Source: Erodium maritimum
Taxonomy: Eukaryota; Streptophyta; Magnoliopsida; Geraniales; Geraniaceae
DNA: 64,000 nt
NCBI GenBank assembly: GCA_963921825.1
Contig: OY997592.1
Coordinates: forward strand, 33,536,252-33,600,251
Direction: 5' to 3'
Shown here: positions 11,959 to 23,895 of the stretch, piece by piece
How positions within the stretch are numbered: the first letter of the stretch is position 1
How the letters are laid out: each line of letters starts with the position of its first letter
Made by a program: the position numbers and the translations under genes
Notes under the pieces: model-generated
Database searches by the model: none
What the model was told of the DNA's origin: nothing
Seen by the model: the letters and a program-made list of their open reading frames with translations, nothing else

Positions 11959-13359
11959 CATCCAAGTATTCGATCACATAAACATTCAAGCATTCATAAT
12001 TGACATTTAAATCATCTAGCTGTATTAGACTCTTAACTTATCCAAACTAGGCAACCAAGCATGTGAAGCTTACACAACTAATCCGAGGGCTCATCACAGC
12101 CTCCCTACTAGTAAATCAATTCCCAAGTATTGAAAGCGAGTTACACTAATGATTCACATCCTAAGCATGCTTACTAGACACGTTTGGTTATTAGTAATCG
12201 AAAGAAATTTATTCTAGTTATTCGCATCCTATATGCAATTCTAGGACCTTTCCGATTCTATTAACCTAATAGGCATACTAGTATTGAAATACACAAGGAG
12301 TTAGGACTTTCCCTACGTTGCGGTCTTCCTCTAATAATACTCCGAACTACTGACGACCGGGCCAACTCCGTCTTCTAGGGCGAAGTCCAACCTCTCGGGC
12401 GGAGTCCAAGTCTGAGTTTTTAACAATTCAAACTTACGATCAGATCAGATAAGGCCTAAAGTAAATTCAATATGTTGCCTTTTAAATTCGAACGGGTCAA
12501 AGCCGGATTAAACGATGAGTCGGGTTCGAGTACCCAAACCCCGAACACAGAACCCAGTGCATGTTTCCCGAGGCACAGTTCCCAATGCACGGACCCCGGG
12601 CACGGGTCTCGAGCCACGATTCCCAATGCACCATTTAGCATTCCCGCTTCTCAAACCCATCCCAGGTCTGATTAGCAGTCCGGTTTAAATGTTAGGGTTT
12701 ACAAAACCGTTCAGCAGTCCCAAAAATTAAACCTTTTTAATTAAATCCACCTTTTCTTTTAATTTCTTCGGTTTTATTGCTCCAAAACAGATCTGAACCA
12801 AAACTGATCTTTTTTTCTCATTTTAGAAAACCTTTTAATCTCATTTCCATTTGAATCTCTAATTACAACTCCTGCTTCAAAATAAAGATCAGATCCGTAG
12901 GCACGGGAAATACAGAACACAAAAAGAAGAAGAAGGTGATTTCGGTCAAACTTCGACCGGCGGCGACGAAGATGCCGGCGACTCAAAACCTCGCGTTTTT
13001 TGTGATTCTCACCGTGGGGAAACAAGAGACGACGGCGAGGAGGCGTTGGGCGCGGAGGATCGGCGAGCTTGGAAGGAAGTAGACGAGAGGGAAGAGAGGG
13101 AGGTCGGTGGTGGTTGGACTGACCGGGGGAGGCGAGGGGTCGAGATGGTCGGCGTTGAGGGGAGGTCGGCCATGTGTGCTCGTCTGACGGAGAATGGCGT
13201 ATGAGGGGATCGGGGCGGCGTCGGCGAGGGGAGATAGAGAAGGTGACAGGTGGCGGCGGCCGGGCTTGAGATGGCCGGCGACGAGTATGGGAGGGAGAGA
13301 TGAAGTAGAGAGAAAGAGTGGTCGGCAATGTCTGCGAAGAGGGAGGAGACAACATACTG

Positions 13360-13389
13360 AAACCCTAGGGTTTCTTTGACCTTTATACC
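13360..13389 (-). promoter_or_regulatory. Predicted LTR promoter of gypsy B: TATA box and telo-box
   Basis: On the - strand GGTATAAAGG (13380-13389) is followed 6-7 nt later by AAACCCTAGGGTTT (13360-13373). This is a palindromic double telo-box of the type seen near transcription starts of highly expressed plant genes. A start near 13350-13360 is inferred. It would transcribe the GC-rich leader toward lower coordinates and then element B itself. Confidence 0.55.
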
Positions 13390-13705
13390 GAAGCCCTACT
13401 GGGCTGGTCCAAACTTGGGCCTAGCTAAAACGGGCTCAAGGAGCAGCTCGGGCTGCACGGCCCAAACGAGGCAAAGACGGTCTGGGTCGGGTCTGGCCTG
13501 ACTGGATCCGCGGGTCTGGTCGGGTCTGCCCGGTCCAAATCCATTTTTTTTTTTTAAATTTCTTTTCTTTCCTTTTCTTTTGATTTTTTTTCCTTTTTTT
13601 TTTCTTTCGCAAACGATCACCATTTTCAGCTCGTTTTTCCAACCTCGACGTTTCAAGACGATACAAATTAACATTTTGCTTCTTTTAATTTAGCCGGTCT
13701 TTCCA

Positions 13706-15197
13706 ATCAACATAGAGTAAGAGATAAGCGGTGTTTGGGCCACGACAATATATGAACAGTGAATGATAAGACCTGCTATGAGAAAAACCAATCGAAGAGA
13801 CAAAGTCAGTAAATCGTTGGTACCACGCTCGAGGTGCTTGCTTGATACCGTATAGAGATCAGTTTAGCAAGCAAACATAGTCTGAATGTGTGGAGCTGCG
13901 AAAACTAAGAGGATGATACATGTAGACTACCTGGTTAAGATTGCCATGAAGGCAGACATTCTTGACATCGAGTTCATTAATAGACAAAGACCGAGAAACT
14001 GCAATGCTAAGCACGGTGCGAATGGTCAAAGGCTTGACCACGGGGCTGAATGTCTCGTCCCAGTCAACTCCAACCTGTTGAGACCTACCATCAACAACAA
14101 GACGAGCCTTATACCGCTCAAAAGAACCGTCAGATCAAGTTTTGTGGCGAAAAATACACATAGACCAAATAACAATTACATTCAAAGGATGAGGAACTAG
14201 AACCCACGTTTTATTATCAATCAAAACATCATACTCGTCTAGTATAAGGGTGGAGAATGTGACAAGCGATGCCGAGGAGCGGCAACGATGGGTTGAAGGG
14301 TGGCACGCAGGTTAGTGGTCGGGTCTACACACGGGTAGGCTTCTAGGGCAGCACGCGGGTAGTTGGATACGGGCCTTGTCTGCGGGTGTGGGATGGTAGT
14401 AGGAGGGCTTGGATGAACTTGCGCAGCTGGGTTAAAAAACAATTGGGCTTGCAGCGCTGGTGAAACAGGGTCAGATAAAGACACATGGTATGTAACGAGC
14501 CTGTAGTTTGTTGATTGTGTTGGAAGAAAATAATTGAAAACACAAGCAACCGAAAACACGCAGGTGAGAGTACGAAGGAATACGACGATAAAGAGCAAAT
14601 AAAGGTGAAGCGAAGATAAGCAATTTAGACGGCAGAACATTAGATAAATATGTAGACATGGAAAGAGAATATGACTAGTAGGACGGAGGAATGGAAGCAT
14701 GAAGAAGTAAGGTACGAACCATGTTGTTAATACTCCGGATCTTACGTTCAACACGTCCACTTTGTGAAGAGTTATGAGGACACGAGAAACGAAACACCAA
14801 TCCTGACGAAGCCGCGAATGTACGAAATGGAGTATTGTCAAATTCCTTTCCATTGTCACATCGGAAACTTTTGATGGGCAACCTAAACTGCGTAGAAACA
14901 TAAGTACTAAACGAGTGAAATATTTTAAAAACTTTAGATTTCTTACCTAGAGGAAAAGTCCAGACAAAATTAGTGAAATCATCAAGTAATATCAACTAGT
15001 ACTTATGCCCGGTATTACTTAAAACATGGGACGTCCATAAATCCGCATGCACAATATCAACGGAGCACAAGTAAAATACATAGATGTTTAAAAATGAATT
15101 CTAACATGTTTACGAAGTACACATGACTGACAAACAAAATTAAAATTGTTCGTACAACTAATGAGTTTATTGCTATGGAGAGAATTAAACACTAGAG
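13706..15197 (-). mobile_element. Ale/Retrofit-type copia fragment: integrase and 5' part of RT
   Basis: The - strand holds an integrase core region at 14675-14995 (CDNGKEFDN, then CPHNSSQSGRVER) and, nearer the left end, the start of a copia reverse transcriptase at about 13706-14041 (LDVKN...HGNL, then YGIKQAPRAWYQR-type residues). The fragment stops exactly where gypsy B begins, inside the RT catalytic region, and on the right where copia D begins. The residue pattern fits the Ale/Retrofit lineage. Coding frames are broken in roughly ten places. This is the oldest recognisable layer of the left and centre. Further pieces lie at 23031-23895 and 55924-56348. Confidence 0.82.
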
Positions 15198-15234
15198 TGT
15201 TAGTCTTAGTGCCCGTAGTTAAATCATAAATGTC

Positions 15235-15297
<63 letters not shown>

Positions 15298-16918
15298 TTA
15301 GAAATAAAGTTAAAGCGGCTTTATATTACTTATGTGTTGGAGTAATATATTGATGTGTATTCTGATCTATGCCCACCATGCGAATAGAACCATAGATCGA
15401 GATAGATCACACTCGATGGGTCAATAGTCAACAAAGCTTCACTAAAAGCGACTAGTATGAAAGATGACTCTTTATGGCTTATGTTCTGTTAGTCATTGGA
15501 ATGGGATTCCGAAGTCTGATCATAGATATCATGTGGGACGACCCGACATGAATATGTGTCATAGATCAAGTCATGAACATATTCATTGTCGTAGCTTGTC
15601 ATGTATCCTTAGACCAAGGAGTCTTTGTGATCTCTATGCAGTAAAAAACTGAGTTTGACATGAGCCTAACGTTGTCCGTAACAGGGCTTCCATAACGACC
15701 AGGATTGGCTTGGGGATGGACTGCATGAGTTACACGAAAGACGACTAAGGGATTTATCCCTCATACTACGGTATGGGAAAGATATCCGTTCTTGACCGCT
15801 TTATCGAGAGTGACTGAAAGAATAGCATGTCATGCACATGATACTGGGTATCATATATTCAGTCATCTCACATATCAAGGAATAGTGATTGAGAATAATA
15901 AGGATGACGACTCTATCCCTTATCTCAATTAGGATATCGGAGATAAAAGGATAATGCAACGGACGACAGAAAGGTTAGAATCGACAGGGTCGATTTGTTA
16001 TGCAGTGTCATGCAATACTAAAGTCTCGTTAGTTGCCACTTAAAGAGGATCAAGTAAAATGGGATTTTACGTTGATCTATTGACATTCATAAACCTAAAG
16101 GTCACACTGGAGGGTGAAACTCATTGACACATTTATGGAGAATGGCCAAAAAGGAGTTGTCTTGGGACATGACCAAAACTGGGTTTTGGATAATGTGTCA
16201 GTAAGTGAATAGGAATTTACGGATCGAGACAAAGCTTGGAGTCTTGGGATTATTCGCATCAGATAATGTTGGACATTTCCGGTATGGAAGGCTTGGAGGT
16301 GATGAGCGAATCACGGGACCTCGTTGGAAATGGTCACGGGCCATGTTCCAAGAGGCCCATGACAGGCCCATGCAACCAAGGCTCATGGAACTAATTAATC
16401 AAGTCTTGATTAATTAGTACTAAGTAAGCATGACAAGGATTAAGGTGTTGGTGATTCACCACCTTACCCCATCTTATCTAGCCATACCTTATCCTATTTA
16501 CACCTTACTTGTCACCATGCTTGTCCCATGCCTTTAGTTGGACAAGTATGGGTTTTGTTATGTTTAAGTCATCTTTTTTCAACATTACAAACACAAGACA
16601 AGAATAAGAAACACAACTTCTCTCCCTCTCTCCCTACAATTTCGGGTTTGGCAAGCTTCCACCTCCATTTTTTGTGTTCTTGAGTCCTCAAAGAGAAGAA
16701 CTACGTGGCTTTGATTCCCATGTGGATACGTAGGCGTCTTGGAGACTCAAGCCAATCATTCGTTAACCGGCGTTCTTGTTTTGGTAAGAAATAGTGCTTA
16801 ATTTTTCTCTTGTCATTCCATTCTTTGTTAGTTGTTTCATGGTTTTAATCGACTCTTGGTTTTCATTGATTTTCCGCTGCGATTTGGTTCATCTCTAACC
16901 CTACCTCGAGAACCAACA
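15198..16918 (+). repeat. Copia D 5' LTR
   Basis: 1721 bp, starts TGTTAGTCTTAG and ends AACCAACA, directly before the primer site. It aligns throughout with the reverse complement of the LTRs of copia C and with the LTR at 62436 on. A long AT microsatellite inside it explains its extra length. Confidence 0.92.
15239..15295. repeat. (AT)n microsatellite, about 28 units
   Basis: Uninterrupted alternating TA over about 57 bp inside the D 5' LTR. The D 3' LTR at 21938-21950 has only a handful of TA units at the same place. Confidence 0.95.
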
Positions 16919-18402
16919 ATGGTATCAGAGTCATGCTAACTTCGGGATTCACAAGACGGTGTTGAAAGTTTCGGTTTTCACATGTTAATTTGACAAATTG
17001 TTTGATAACATGTTTTAAATTCTTGTTCATGGGTTTAAAGCATGAAAAATGGATTTTTGAAATTTTTTTCAAACCTGGAAATTTTGAAAAAAAATTGATT
17101 TTTCGGGTCTCGGGAGCGGGACTCTCGGGGAGCCGAAACCGGGACCGAACGGGGCTCCGTTGGACGGAGCTAAGCCAAGCATGACCATTGGATGGTTGAT
17201 ATGCCAAGGCTAAACCGTTTTGTTAGTTATGACGAGTTTGGAACCGTCATGAGGAACTCGAAGATCAAATGTTCAAAAGTTTCATTTTTGAACGGTTTCG
17301 ATAAACCGAGCATCAAAATTTTTCGAAACTTGGCTATTAATTAAAACCGGAAAATCACATGATGTTTGATAACATGCTTGTTTTGATAACACGATGTGTG
17401 ATGTGATGTTGGCATGGTGTACATAATAGCCCCGAGCTCGTTTTAATTATTTATCACTTTTCATGGTCTGCGAACCGTTAGAGTTAGCGTGTAATTTTTC
17501 TTTCAAGGTGTGGTCGTCGAACCACTTATTTGTAATATTTATTAATTCCTGACCTGCGAGTCGTGTATTAGATTCTAATTTTTTAATCAAGACAAATAAA
17601 GGGCGAAAAGGTCATTTGGTGGTTTTTCGGGTGTTGACATCAACTTATTTGTAATTTTTTTATGCTTGGTTTAGTTTATGCATGATTAATTCTATGTGTT
17701 TTAGAATTTCATTCTTAACTTTTATTTACTGAGCATATCACCTCACATGCAAAGATAAAATTGGAATTTTAATCCTTGTGTGTGAGCCCGTAGAACCGTC
17801 ATTGCATTGGACGTAGTTGACGGGTTCAAAGTAAGAATTACATTGGATGTAATTTGAGGCATCATTGCATTTGGAATTTAGTTGATGTGCACATCGCATC
17901 TAGGATGTGCCAAAGTTTTAAACACAACCGGACAAGTAAAAACGGGTCATGTTCGATACCTCCCAATTATCAACACCTTACTACCTCCCAGTCCTATGGG
18001 TGTCGTGTGCATTAGCGGAGCATCTATGGGAAAGCGGGGTAGTAGGTTTGGACGACATATGTGGGTGTCGTGCGCATTAGCGGAGCACCTACATAGTGAC
18101 GTGTCATAGTTTAAAATTGGTGGACTCGACTACGATTCTCAGCCTGAGGTTGAGCTAGGGTAACAAATAGGGTAAGCCGTGTACATAAGTACATACCCTA
18201 GCCAAGAGTCACATTGGATGTGATTGGATGGAGTCCTACCGACATAGCTCGATTAAGTGGTGAGCGTTAGTTCAGCTTAATCGAGTGAATCAAGGATCTT
18301 GGTTTCAGATTCTAAAGGTTTAGAATCGATTGTTGGTGTTTAAGCTTGATCTTCATAAAATTTATTCAGTTTACCAATTGAATTTTATCTGTTGTAGATC
18401 AA
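16919..18402 (+). other. Copia D leader with primer site and two structured repeats
   Basis: Non-coding leader between LTR and gag. A primer site for initiator tRNA-Met (TGGTATCAGAG) begins at 16920. Two predicted hairpins at 17993-18030 and 18059-18094 share the core GCATTAGCGGAG. Gag begins at the ATG at 18403, after GTTGTAGATCAA, a context shared with copia C and Copia-2. Confidence 0.75.
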
Positions 18403-19477
18403 ATGGCAAATTCAGCGAACATTAATAGTTTCTCATTAAAAACCATTAGGGTCAAGCTAAATGGGACAAACTATTTGGACTGGTACAAAATTTTGAGGAT
18501 AGTCCTCAAGTCTGAACGCAAAGAATATGTCCTTGAGAAGGTTGTCTCTAAGACCATATCAAAGTTACATGAAGTGTCATTAATTGCTGAGAATAATATA
18601 TCAGGGATCTAGGATCCAAGGATATTCTGAGTGTCAACAAGGGAATTGGAAGTGGCAAGGGCGGGGCCCATGCGCACTTGGCGGGAAAGATGAGACACCT
18701 AAGAATGTCTGCTTCTACTGCCAATAGCCAGGTCATTGGAACCGGGATTACATGAAGTTCACGGCTGATCTGAAGAAGGGTAGTGGGACTGCGCCTTCAT
18801 CATATAGCCTGGATGATCTGAAGAATGGCAGTAGGACTGCGCCTTTATCAGGAAACCTGGATGATCTAAGGAAGGGCGGTGGGACCGTGCCTTCATCCGG
18901 TATTAACTCTATAGAGCTACATCTCTCTACTTCCAAAGATTCATGGGTATTAGATAGCAGGACTAAATCTCACACATGCACTAATATATAATGGTTGAAA
19001 GTAGGAGAGGTTTGGAAAGCACGAACTGGACCTCCGAGTTGTTGCAACTGTTATAGGATCCATGAGTCTTTCTTTGCCAAGTGCCCTTGTCTTAGTATTG
19101 TATAATGTATATTGCATACCTACTTTTAGTAGGAATATTATATCTGTATCCGTGTTTGACAAGGAATGATATAATGTTAATATTTGAAATTGAGTTTTCA
19201 ATGTTCTATGCAATGATATGTTTTATACCAGTACTGACTTGGTTGGAGGATTGTACATATTAGATACGGGTAACAATGCCTCAAAGTTCTATATATTACG
19301 TTTATACCAAGAGGTCTAAATCCAACGATTTAAACCTAACTCTGTTATGGTACTGTCATTTGGGCCGCATAAACAAGAAGCGCCTATCAGTACTTCAGAA
19401 GTGTGGGCTTTCATGTCCATTCGAATTCCATTCGATCGATAGGTGCAAGGTTTGTTTGATGGGCAAAATGACTAAAG

Positions 19478-19526
19478 CGCCCTTTATCACATTTACTGAT
19501 GATTACAGTAAATGTGATAAAGGGCG
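19478..19526. repeat. Perfect inverted repeat, 21-bp arms, 7-bp spacer
   Basis: Arms at 19478-19498 and 19506-19526 are exact reverse complements around GATGATTA-like spacer sequence. One arm plus spacer closely matches sequence about 120 bp downstream (from about 19598). Confidence 0.85.
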
Positions 19527-21896
19527 GGTGAATTATTGGGGCTGATACACTCGAATGTATGTAGACCAATAAGTTCACTTGCCAGGAGGGATTTTAGCTA
19601 CTTTATCACATTTACTGATGATTACAATAAATATGGTTATGTCTATTCGGTGAGACATAAGTCTGAAGCTTTTGATAAATTAAAAGAGGTTAAGACTAAA
19701 GTAGAAAACTAGCTCGGCAAAGGTATTAAGGCACTTCGATTGGATCGAGGTGGAAAATACTTGACCACAAAGTTATTAGATCATCTAAAAGAGAATGGGA
19801 TCCTTTTGGAATGGACTCCTCCTGGGACACTGTAGTTGAAAGGTGTAGCCAAATAGAGAAATCGAACAATGTTAGACAATGGTCTGTTCCATGATCAGAT
19901 GGACTGATATCCTGATTTCTTTCTGGGGTTATGCTCTGGAGACAGCCGCGTTCATGGTGAATAAGGCTTCGACGAAGGGTGTGGAAGGGACACCATTTTA
20001 GAAATGGTACGGGAAGAAGCCCATTTTGTCCTTTCTAAGGGTGTAGGGTTGCGAGGCTTATGTGAAACGTTTGCTTTCGACTAAGCTCGAACCAAGATAT
20101 GAGAAATGCACCTTCGTGGGGTATCCCAAAGCAACAAGGGGATACTACTTCTACAAACCCAGTTAGAACATGGTGTTCGTTGCATGGAGTGGGGTCTTTA
20201 TGGAAAAGAAGTTTTGTTTCCAAAGACGTCATTGGGAGGACTGTGCATCTCGAAGAAATTCAGGATGATACAGATCCGTCTAAACCAATTGACAACCAAA
20301 TAGAAAGGGAGCCAAAGATGGTCGTAGACTAAGAACCAATTCCTGTTACAATTCCGGAAGGTCCAAGGCGATCTGAAAGGGTCGTTCGTCCACCTCCAAG
20401 ATATGGTATCCGGAGGTGACAATGAAGTCATGGTGGATCACGATGATCCAGCCACCTTTCAAGAAGTCGTGGATGGGCCCGACTCCGAGTTATGGTTAGG
20501 AGCCATGAGGTAGGAAATGCAATCCATGTCGGACAACCAAGTCTGGGAATTGGTTGATCCCATCAATGGTGTAAGGACCATCAGATGAAAATGGATCTTC
20601 AAGGTGAAGATGGACATGGACGGAAACCCTCTGACCTACAAAGATCGTCTGGTGGCGAAAGGTTATGGGCAGATCCAATGGATTGACTATGAGGAAACCT
20701 TTTCCGTAGTGGCTATGGTCAAAATCGATCCAAATTCTTCTTGATATAACTGCGTATCATAATTACGAGATATGGCAAGTGGATTTCAAAACCGCTTTCC
20801 TAAATGGAATAAGGGATTAAGGTAAAGATTTGTAAGTTGTTGAAATGCATTTATGGATGGAAACAAGCATCTCGGAGTTGGAACCTTCGTTTTGATGAAG
20901 TTGTAATTGGATTTGGCTTAACCAAGAATGAGGATGAATCTTGCGTTTATAGAAGGCTAGTGGGAGCAAGATTACCTTTCTGGTGCTCATTGAAAACGAC
21001 ATCCCAACCTTGCACGAGACTAAAGCTTGGTTGAGGAAGTGTTTTTCAATAAAGGACTTAGGCGATGCTTCTTATATCTTAGGGATTAAGATATGTAGAG
21101 ATCGCACCAAGAGGGTCTTGGATTTAAGTCAGGGAACCTATGTGAACAAGGCATTGAGTAGGTTCTCAATGCTCGATTCAAAGAAAGGACTCTTGCCCAC
21201 AAGTCATGGAATTCCTCTCAGCAAGACTCAATGTCCTAAGACACCTGATGAGCTGAAAGGGATGATGTGAATCTCATGCGCCTGGGGGCAAGATCGATCA
21301 TATATGCCATGACATGTACGAGACTGGACGTCTCATAGGCCTTATGTTGTACCAGTACACATCAGTCTAACCTGGAGGAAAGATGATGCTAAACTAGTCG
21401 TCGAAGGATAATTAGACGCTAGTTTTCCAAGACAAATCCAGATGGCTTTAGAAGTTAGTCATAATATGTGTTTGCGCTGAATGGCGTAGCTTTAGCTGGG
21501 AGAGCATAAAGCAAGATATCATCACCGAATCTACGACAGAGGCCAAGTACATGGATGCTGCAGAAGCAGCTAAGGAGGCTATGTGGATTTGGAAATTCAT
21601 GGTAGGGTTGAGTGTAATTAAAAACCCATTTAGCCCGGTGAATCCATTTTGCGACAACACAAGGACCGTTGCGCAAGCTAAAAGCCCAGATCACATAACA
21701 AATCCAAACATGTACTGCGGCGTATACACCTCATCAGAGAAAGACTGAACCGAGGTGAAGTGAAGATCACCTATATTGCAACGGATGATAACATATCCAA
21801 CCCTTTGACTAACTATCGTTGTCTAAACATGTTAGACATGTAAAGTCAATGGGGGACATATTGGAGTTTAGATTGGAACAAGGGCAAGTGGGAGAT

Positions 21897-23030
21897 TGTT
21901 AGTCTTAGTGCCCGTAGTTCAATCATAAATGTCCATATATATATATCATTAGCAATAAAATTAAAGCGGCTTTATATTACTTATGTGTTGGAGTAGTGTA
22001 TCGATTTGTGTTTTGATCTATGCCCACCATGCGTATAGAACCATAGATCGAGATAGATCACACTCGATGGGTCCTTAGTCAACAAAACTTCACTAGAATC
22101 GACTAGTATGAAAGATGGCTCTTTATGGCTTTCGTTCTGTTAGTCATTGGAATGAGATTCCGGAGTCTGATCATAGATATCATGTAGGACATGATATTAG
22201 ACGACCCAACATGAATATGTGCCATGGATCAAGTCATGAACATTTTTATTGTCGTAGCTTGTCATGTATCTTTAGACCAAGGAGTCTATGTGATCGCTAC
22301 GTAGTCAACAACTGAGTTTGACCTGAGCCTAACGTTTTCCGTAACATGGCTTCCATAACAGCCAGGATTGGCTAGGGGACGGGCTACATGAGTGACAAGA
22401 AAGACGGCTAAGGGATTTATCCCTCATATTACGGTATGGAAAAGATATCAGCTCTCGGCCGCTTGATCGAGAGTGACTGAAAGAATAGCATGGCCATGCA
22501 CATGATACTGGGTATCATATATTCAGTCATCTCACATATCACGGAACAGTGATTGAGAATAATAAGGATGACGACTCTATGCCTTATCTCAATCAGGATA
22601 TCAGAGATAAAAGGATAATGCAGGGACGACGGAAAGGCTAGAATCGACAGGGTCGATTCGTTATGTAGTGTCAGACAATACTAAATTCTCGTTAGTTGCC
22701 ACTTATATAAGATCAAGTCAAATGAGATTTTACGTTGACTTATTGACATGCATAAACCTAAGGGTCACACTAGAGGGTGAAACTCATTCACACATTTCTG
22801 AAGAATGGCCAAAAGGGAGTTGTCTCGGGCCATGACCAAAATTGAGTTTTGGGTCATGTTCCCGTAAGTGAATAGGACTTTACAGATCGAGACAAGACTT
22901 GGAGTCTTGGGATTGATCGCGTCAGATAATGTTGGACATTTTCGGTATGGAAGGCTTGGAGGCGATGAGCGAATCACAGGACCTCGTTGGAAATGGCCAC
23001 GAGCCATGTTCCAAGAGGCCCATGGAACTA
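21897..23030 (+). repeat. Copia D 3' LTR, incomplete
   Basis: Begins TGTTAGTCTTAG after the polypurine tract and follows the 5' LTR to GGCCCATGGAACT near 23030. There it meets Ale-type gag sequence on the other strand. About 1134 of about 1700 bp are present. Confidence 0.88.
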
Positions 23031-23895
23031 CTGAGGAAATGGGCCTGTTGCAGCTGTCGTTGGGTATGGGCATGGTAGAATCTGTCCGGTCCAAGGATGG
23101 GCCCAAAATTGTGGCCCGTTCCAATTGGGATTCGCAAACCATGGAGACGCAGGTCCAGACCAGGTCTGGTGCGGATTGGCACCTGAAGAAGCAGGTGCTC
23201 GAGTATTGGATTGGCGAGACGAACTGTTTCGAGAAGGCTTGGATGGTTGGCCTCGACCACGCGGATTACCACGAGACTGACTCTGATTTGAATTGTCCAT
23301 AGCAGACGTGTCCCTTGCATTTTGACCATGTGTTTGAACTACCATGGCCGAATTTGAGGAATGCGAATAAGACAGGACATGTTTCATTTTTTGAGTTTCC
23401 TTCAAGATAAGGCGCGAACAGGCTCATGAAATAACGGGAGAGGGTCGCTTTGTTGAATAATTGTAGCTACACTATCATAAGCTTCAGATAATCCGGTAAC
23501 TAATTGTAGAACTAAGCGATTATTAGACACAAGAGCACCTAACCCAGACAATTGATCATCAATGTTTTTCAACTCTTGACAAAACCCTGATATATTTGCA
23601 AAGTCATCCAGTTTAACAGCTGAGAATTGATGCTCTAAATAAACAGTACGAGAATGTCTATTGTCCTGGAAAAGCGGCTGAAGCGATTTCCAAGCTTGTG
23701 CAGCAGTACAATCAGGCATTATAATAGTCTGTAGGAGATCATCCGAAACCGTACCGTAGATCCATTGAAGGACCGTAGCATCTAGGCGATCACATAAATC
23801 AGATGGAATATCTGACTGAGACTCAGGAGCAGTTGGTGGAGAAGTATCTGTCGTGGCTGTTTAAACCAGTGTCGAATCCGATTCTGTGACCTCCG
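23031..23895 (-). mobile_element. Ale-type copia fragment: central and C-terminal gag
   Basis: The - strand encodes the conserved copia gag core (UBN2 type) at 23402-23719, including AAQAWKSLQPLFQDN and a YLEHQFSAVKL-like stretch. An asparagine/glycine/serine-rich gag tail follows at 23028-23405. On the right it ends at the 5-bp duplication ctccg (23891-23895) next to Copia-2. The N-terminal part of the same gag lies at 55929-56232, beyond Copia-2. Frames contain a few breaks. Confidence 0.83.

Larger units (their letters stand above)
4693..13705 (-). mobile_element. Gypsy B 5' LTR (~3.04 kb), split by a LINE
   Basis: The LTR starts beside the primer site (TATCACGCCCC on the + strand) and ends at 13705, where the - strand reads TGGAAAGACCGG. 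The next base belongs to the RT region of an Ale-type copia element, so B inserted into that gene. Removing the LINE and one target copy (5970 bp) leaves about 3043 bp, close to the 3031-bp LTR of the complete gypsy element. Landmarks in - strand order are a U3 rich in A and G, a TATA box, a telo-box, a proline/serine/arginine-coding-like GC-rich leader, a donor-like GT near 13012, minisatellites, and an acceptor-like tract ending near 4935. The matching LTR is outside the window, so no target duplication can be checked. Confidence 0.75.
15198..23030 (+). mobile_element. Copia D (C/D/E family), + strand, broken, right end missing
   Basis: A complete 5' LTR at 15198-16918 (TGTTAGTC...AACCAACA) is followed by a primer site, a long leader, a gag start at 18403, copia integrase, RT and RNase H remnants to about 21750, a polypurine tract (AAGGGCAAGTGGGAGAT) and a 3' LTR from 21897. 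The 3' LTR stops near 23030, about 590 bp short of full length, so no target duplication is seen. The two LTRs differ at roughly 10% of positions in the parts I compared. This suggests several million years if the usual plant rate of about 1.3e-8 per site per year holds. Coding parts carry more than ten breaks. Same family as C (35870-55379) and E (62436 on). Confidence 0.88.

Noticed and set aside
12774-13355. 193-residue proline/serine/arginine-rich open frame on the - strand with a TATA box upstream, resembling the start of a host gene
   Set aside because: It lies inside the ~3 kb LTR of gypsy B at the position of its transcribed leader, is GC-rich with biased composition, and has no known domain.
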